A DNA stretch of 64,000 bases from Halobacteriales archaeon YIM A00013 (lineage in GTDB: Archaea; Halobacteriota; Halobacteria; Halobacteriales; Haloarculaceae): the NCBI GenBank assembly GCA_025041195.1, contig JAKCFM010000002.1, positions 248,001-312,000 on the forward strand, given 5' to 3'. Positions 62,323 through 64,000 of the stretch are shown here, one piece after another. The first letter of the stretch is position 1. The number at the start of each line of letters is the position of its first letter. The notes under the pieces are model-generated. The model saw nothing but the letters and a program-made list of their open reading frames with translations. It was not told the origin of the DNA and searched no databases. The position numbers and the translations under genes are program-made.

Positions 62323-64000
62323 GTGAAGAACTTCCCGATGACGACGCCCTGATCGAGCAACGGTTGCTCGACAGGCCGGTGACGTCTCTGCGGGACATCC
62401 AGTACACGTACGGTGTGCTGGGCGATCTGGCAGCACCTGTCGATCACGAGTACGCCACGTTCCTCACTCCGGCACAGTTCGAGGGGACGCTCGACGTGGA
62501 CGACGAAGAGGCCAAGCAGGGCCGCGTCATCGTCGCATACGTCGATCTGTCAAATCCTGACGACCCGTCCGTAGACCGTGTGGAGCCGGTCAAGTATCGC
62601 CAGTCGCTTCGGCCGAAGCTCGCCCACGCACGGAAGAGTTCGTACTGGAAGCGCGATTTCAGCATTACCTTCCAGACTGGAGATGGGGCGGAACCCGACC
62701 GGTTGGCAGACTACATGGAGTATCGGTTTACCGAATGGCCGGTACAGGTGGAGCCTAAGATTGTAGAGGCGTTGACGGACGAGAGCGGACAAACAATCGT
62801 TGAGGCTCTCGAAAAACTCGGCGAAGATGCCGATGCGATGAAAGCTCTCCGAGAGAGGGTTTTTGAAATCGACCCAGACCCTGCGGTTCTGATGACCGTC
62901 CGCGCGCGCGTTGACGAGAACGGAGGCTATCTCTGGCCGGGAGAAATCGACGTGTTCAACGACCTCCTCAAGCATCGAAAGACCGCGGACTACCGTGAGT
63001 CGAAACAGCACAAGGGAATGAGTGCTGGAAGCGGCTCCGCCACGGCGAGCGGCTCCGGCATCGACATGGTCACCGGCGAGGATAGCGAGTTGGTCGGTAT
63101 GGCGGAGGATCCGCTCAACTACTACCGGGTCAAGCAGGTCGAATGCTTCCCGGGAATGCACATCGAAAATTCATGGCTCTCGCATCCCGTGTCGGCAGAG
63201 ACCGCCCTCCTGATCGAGAACTCTGAGGATCTCGTCGACGCCTGTGGCTCGTCGAGTGGCCGATTCACGGTCTTTCATCTCCCGTACCTCACCGACAAGA
63301 TGACCGCGGACGACGCCCGGCTCCTGAACGCTATCCTGACTGACATCGGGAACGGCGTCACCGACGGAAGCGTCCTCCGCCACTTCTACGGCAAGACTCT
63401 CAAAGAGGACGGTGGCGAAGGGTACCGGCGGAGGCTCCGATTCCACACGATCGTTCTCGACCAGTACCAGAACAAGCGGTACCGCGTGTACGCCGAAGAG
63501 CCGGCTGCGATGGCACAACCTCTGTTCGATCTCGCCGAGGCACACAACGCCGAACTCCGACATGGCGTCTTCGGCGGGGCTGGACTGCCGACGACAGAGT
63601 CGACTGACTCCACGTCGGACGAGGACAACGCTGCGTTCCGGCTGATCAATACGGGAATGTCGGAACCGGATCGCGTCGACGGCATCGCGACGGGACAGTA
63701 CCTCGCGGAAACCCTCCCCCCCTTCGAGGACGCGAGCAGCCGCGACCCGTTGCCGGCCCTGATGACGTCGATCCACTCCGACGAGCAACTTTCGGAAGAA
63801 GAGGTGTTGCAGCTGTACGCCAAGCGGTTGGCAGCGGAAGAGCTCGACGGCGAACGCGAGGCGTACTTCGAGGAGGTCGCCGCAGAACAGTACGCACAGC
63901 TCCGCGCCCTCTCACGAGCCGAACTCCTCAACGGAACGACTTACCACAACACCATGACAGAAGACACGACAGACACATCACGGACGATACTGGCAGACGT
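62319..64000 (+). CDS. cas8b: Cas8b, large Cascade subunit of type I-B (runs off right edge)
   Basis: The frame opens at ATG 62319 inside the cas6 stop and stays open to the end of the window (about 560 residues). The translation has RLLDRPVTSLRDIQYTYGVL near the start, SLRPKLAHARKSSYWKRDFS, NYYRVKQVECFPGMHIENSW and FRLINTGMSEPDRVDGIATG, consistent with halophile Cas8b (Csh1-like). A Gly/Ser-rich linker lies near residue 235. The position after cas6 is the standard I-B order, so cas7, cas5, cas3, cas4, cas1 and cas2 are expected beyond the edge. Cas8b recognises the PAM and holds the effector complex together. Confidence 0.88.
   Translation, partial: MSEELPDDDALIEQRLLDRPVTSLRDIQYTYGVLGDLAAPVDHEYATFLTPAQFEGTLDVDDEEAKQGRVIVAYVDLSNPDDPSVDRVEPVKYRQSLRPKLAHARKSSYWKRDFSITFQTGDGAEPDRLADYMEYRFTEWPVQVEPKIVEALTDESGQTIVEALEKLGEDADAMKALRERVFEIDPDPAVLMTVRARVDENGGYLWPGEIDVFNDLLKHRKTADYRESKQHKGMSAGSGSATASGSGIDMVTGEDSELVGMAEDPLNYYRVKQVECFPGMHIENSWLSHPVSAETALLIENSEDLVDACGSSSGRFTVFHLPYLTDKMTADDARLLNAILTDIGNGVTDGSVLRHFYGKTLKEDGGEGYRRRLRFHTIVLDQYQNKRYRVYAEEPAAMAQPLFDLAEAHNAELRHGVFGGAGLPTTESTDSTSDEDNAAFRLINTGMSEPDRVDGIATGQYLAETLPPFEDASSRDPLPALMTSIHSDEQLSEEEVLQLYAKRLAAEELDGEREAYFEEVAAEQYAQLRALSRAELLNGTTYHNTMTEDTTDTSRTILAD

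Overview
The window looks like haloarchaeal DNA (Halobacteria). Proteins are acidic, several genes carry TATA-like boxes about 25-30 bp upstream of leaderless starts, many start/stop codons overlap (ATGA), and family content is typical: Orc1/Cdc6 paralogues, PolB2, a type I-B CRISPR repeat and cas6-cas8b. No species can be named. No rRNA or tRNA gene was seen.

Region A (1-30.5 kb) is a dense catabolic and uptake island. It holds a GH4 glycosidase, two amidohydrolases, two FAH-family enzymes, a xylose-isomerase-like epimerase, six Gfo/Idh/MocA-type oxidoreductases, a DegT/StrS aminotransferase, two enolase-superfamily-like proteins, a luciferase-like flavin oxidoreductase, a double-domain esterase and a complete peptide/nickel-type ABC importer (DppBCDF-like plus a Tat-lipoprotein binding protein). 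A DUF2264 gene is broken. The enzymes suggest uptake and oxidation of an unusual sugar, glycoside or sugar acid through keto-sugar chemistry; the substrate cannot be read from sequence.

Region B (30.7-40.9 kb) and region C (56.0-61.1 kb) are two copies of one module: an Orc1/Cdc6-like ATPase, a RecA/RadA-fold protein that has lost its Walker A motif, a 96-97 aa helical protein, and a PolB2-type DNA polymerase with an altered active site. Each polymerase gene runs straight into a CRISPR array: in both copies its last codons and stop lie inside the degenerate leader-distal repeat. Both arrays are read on the minus strand from a leader at the right, and both leaders carry a 47-nt hairpin 53-54 nt from the first repeat with a compensatory base-pair change. 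Copy 2 is compact and sits next to a type I-B cas operon (cas6, cas8b, continuing off the window). Copy 1 is split by two insertions: a TetR-controlled ABC exporter cassette, and a pair of minus-strand genes. Its array is reduced to two repeats and a TnpB gene stands where cas genes would be expected.

The 15 kb between the modules (41-56 kb) is a decayed accessory region: intact and broken TnpB genes, a broken HTH gene, a VapBC toxin-antitoxin pair, truncated SWIM and serine-recombinase genes, an S9 peptidase, a PLD-family protein, a class I terpene synthase with an SRPBCC partner, a Nudix hydrolase and several unknown genes. Two relics of the module's 96-aa gene (37.7 and 53.9 kb) show that the module was once more numerous or rearranged here.

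The main interpretation, partly inference, is a duplicated PolB2 'mutasome-like' module physically tied to CRISPR arrays.
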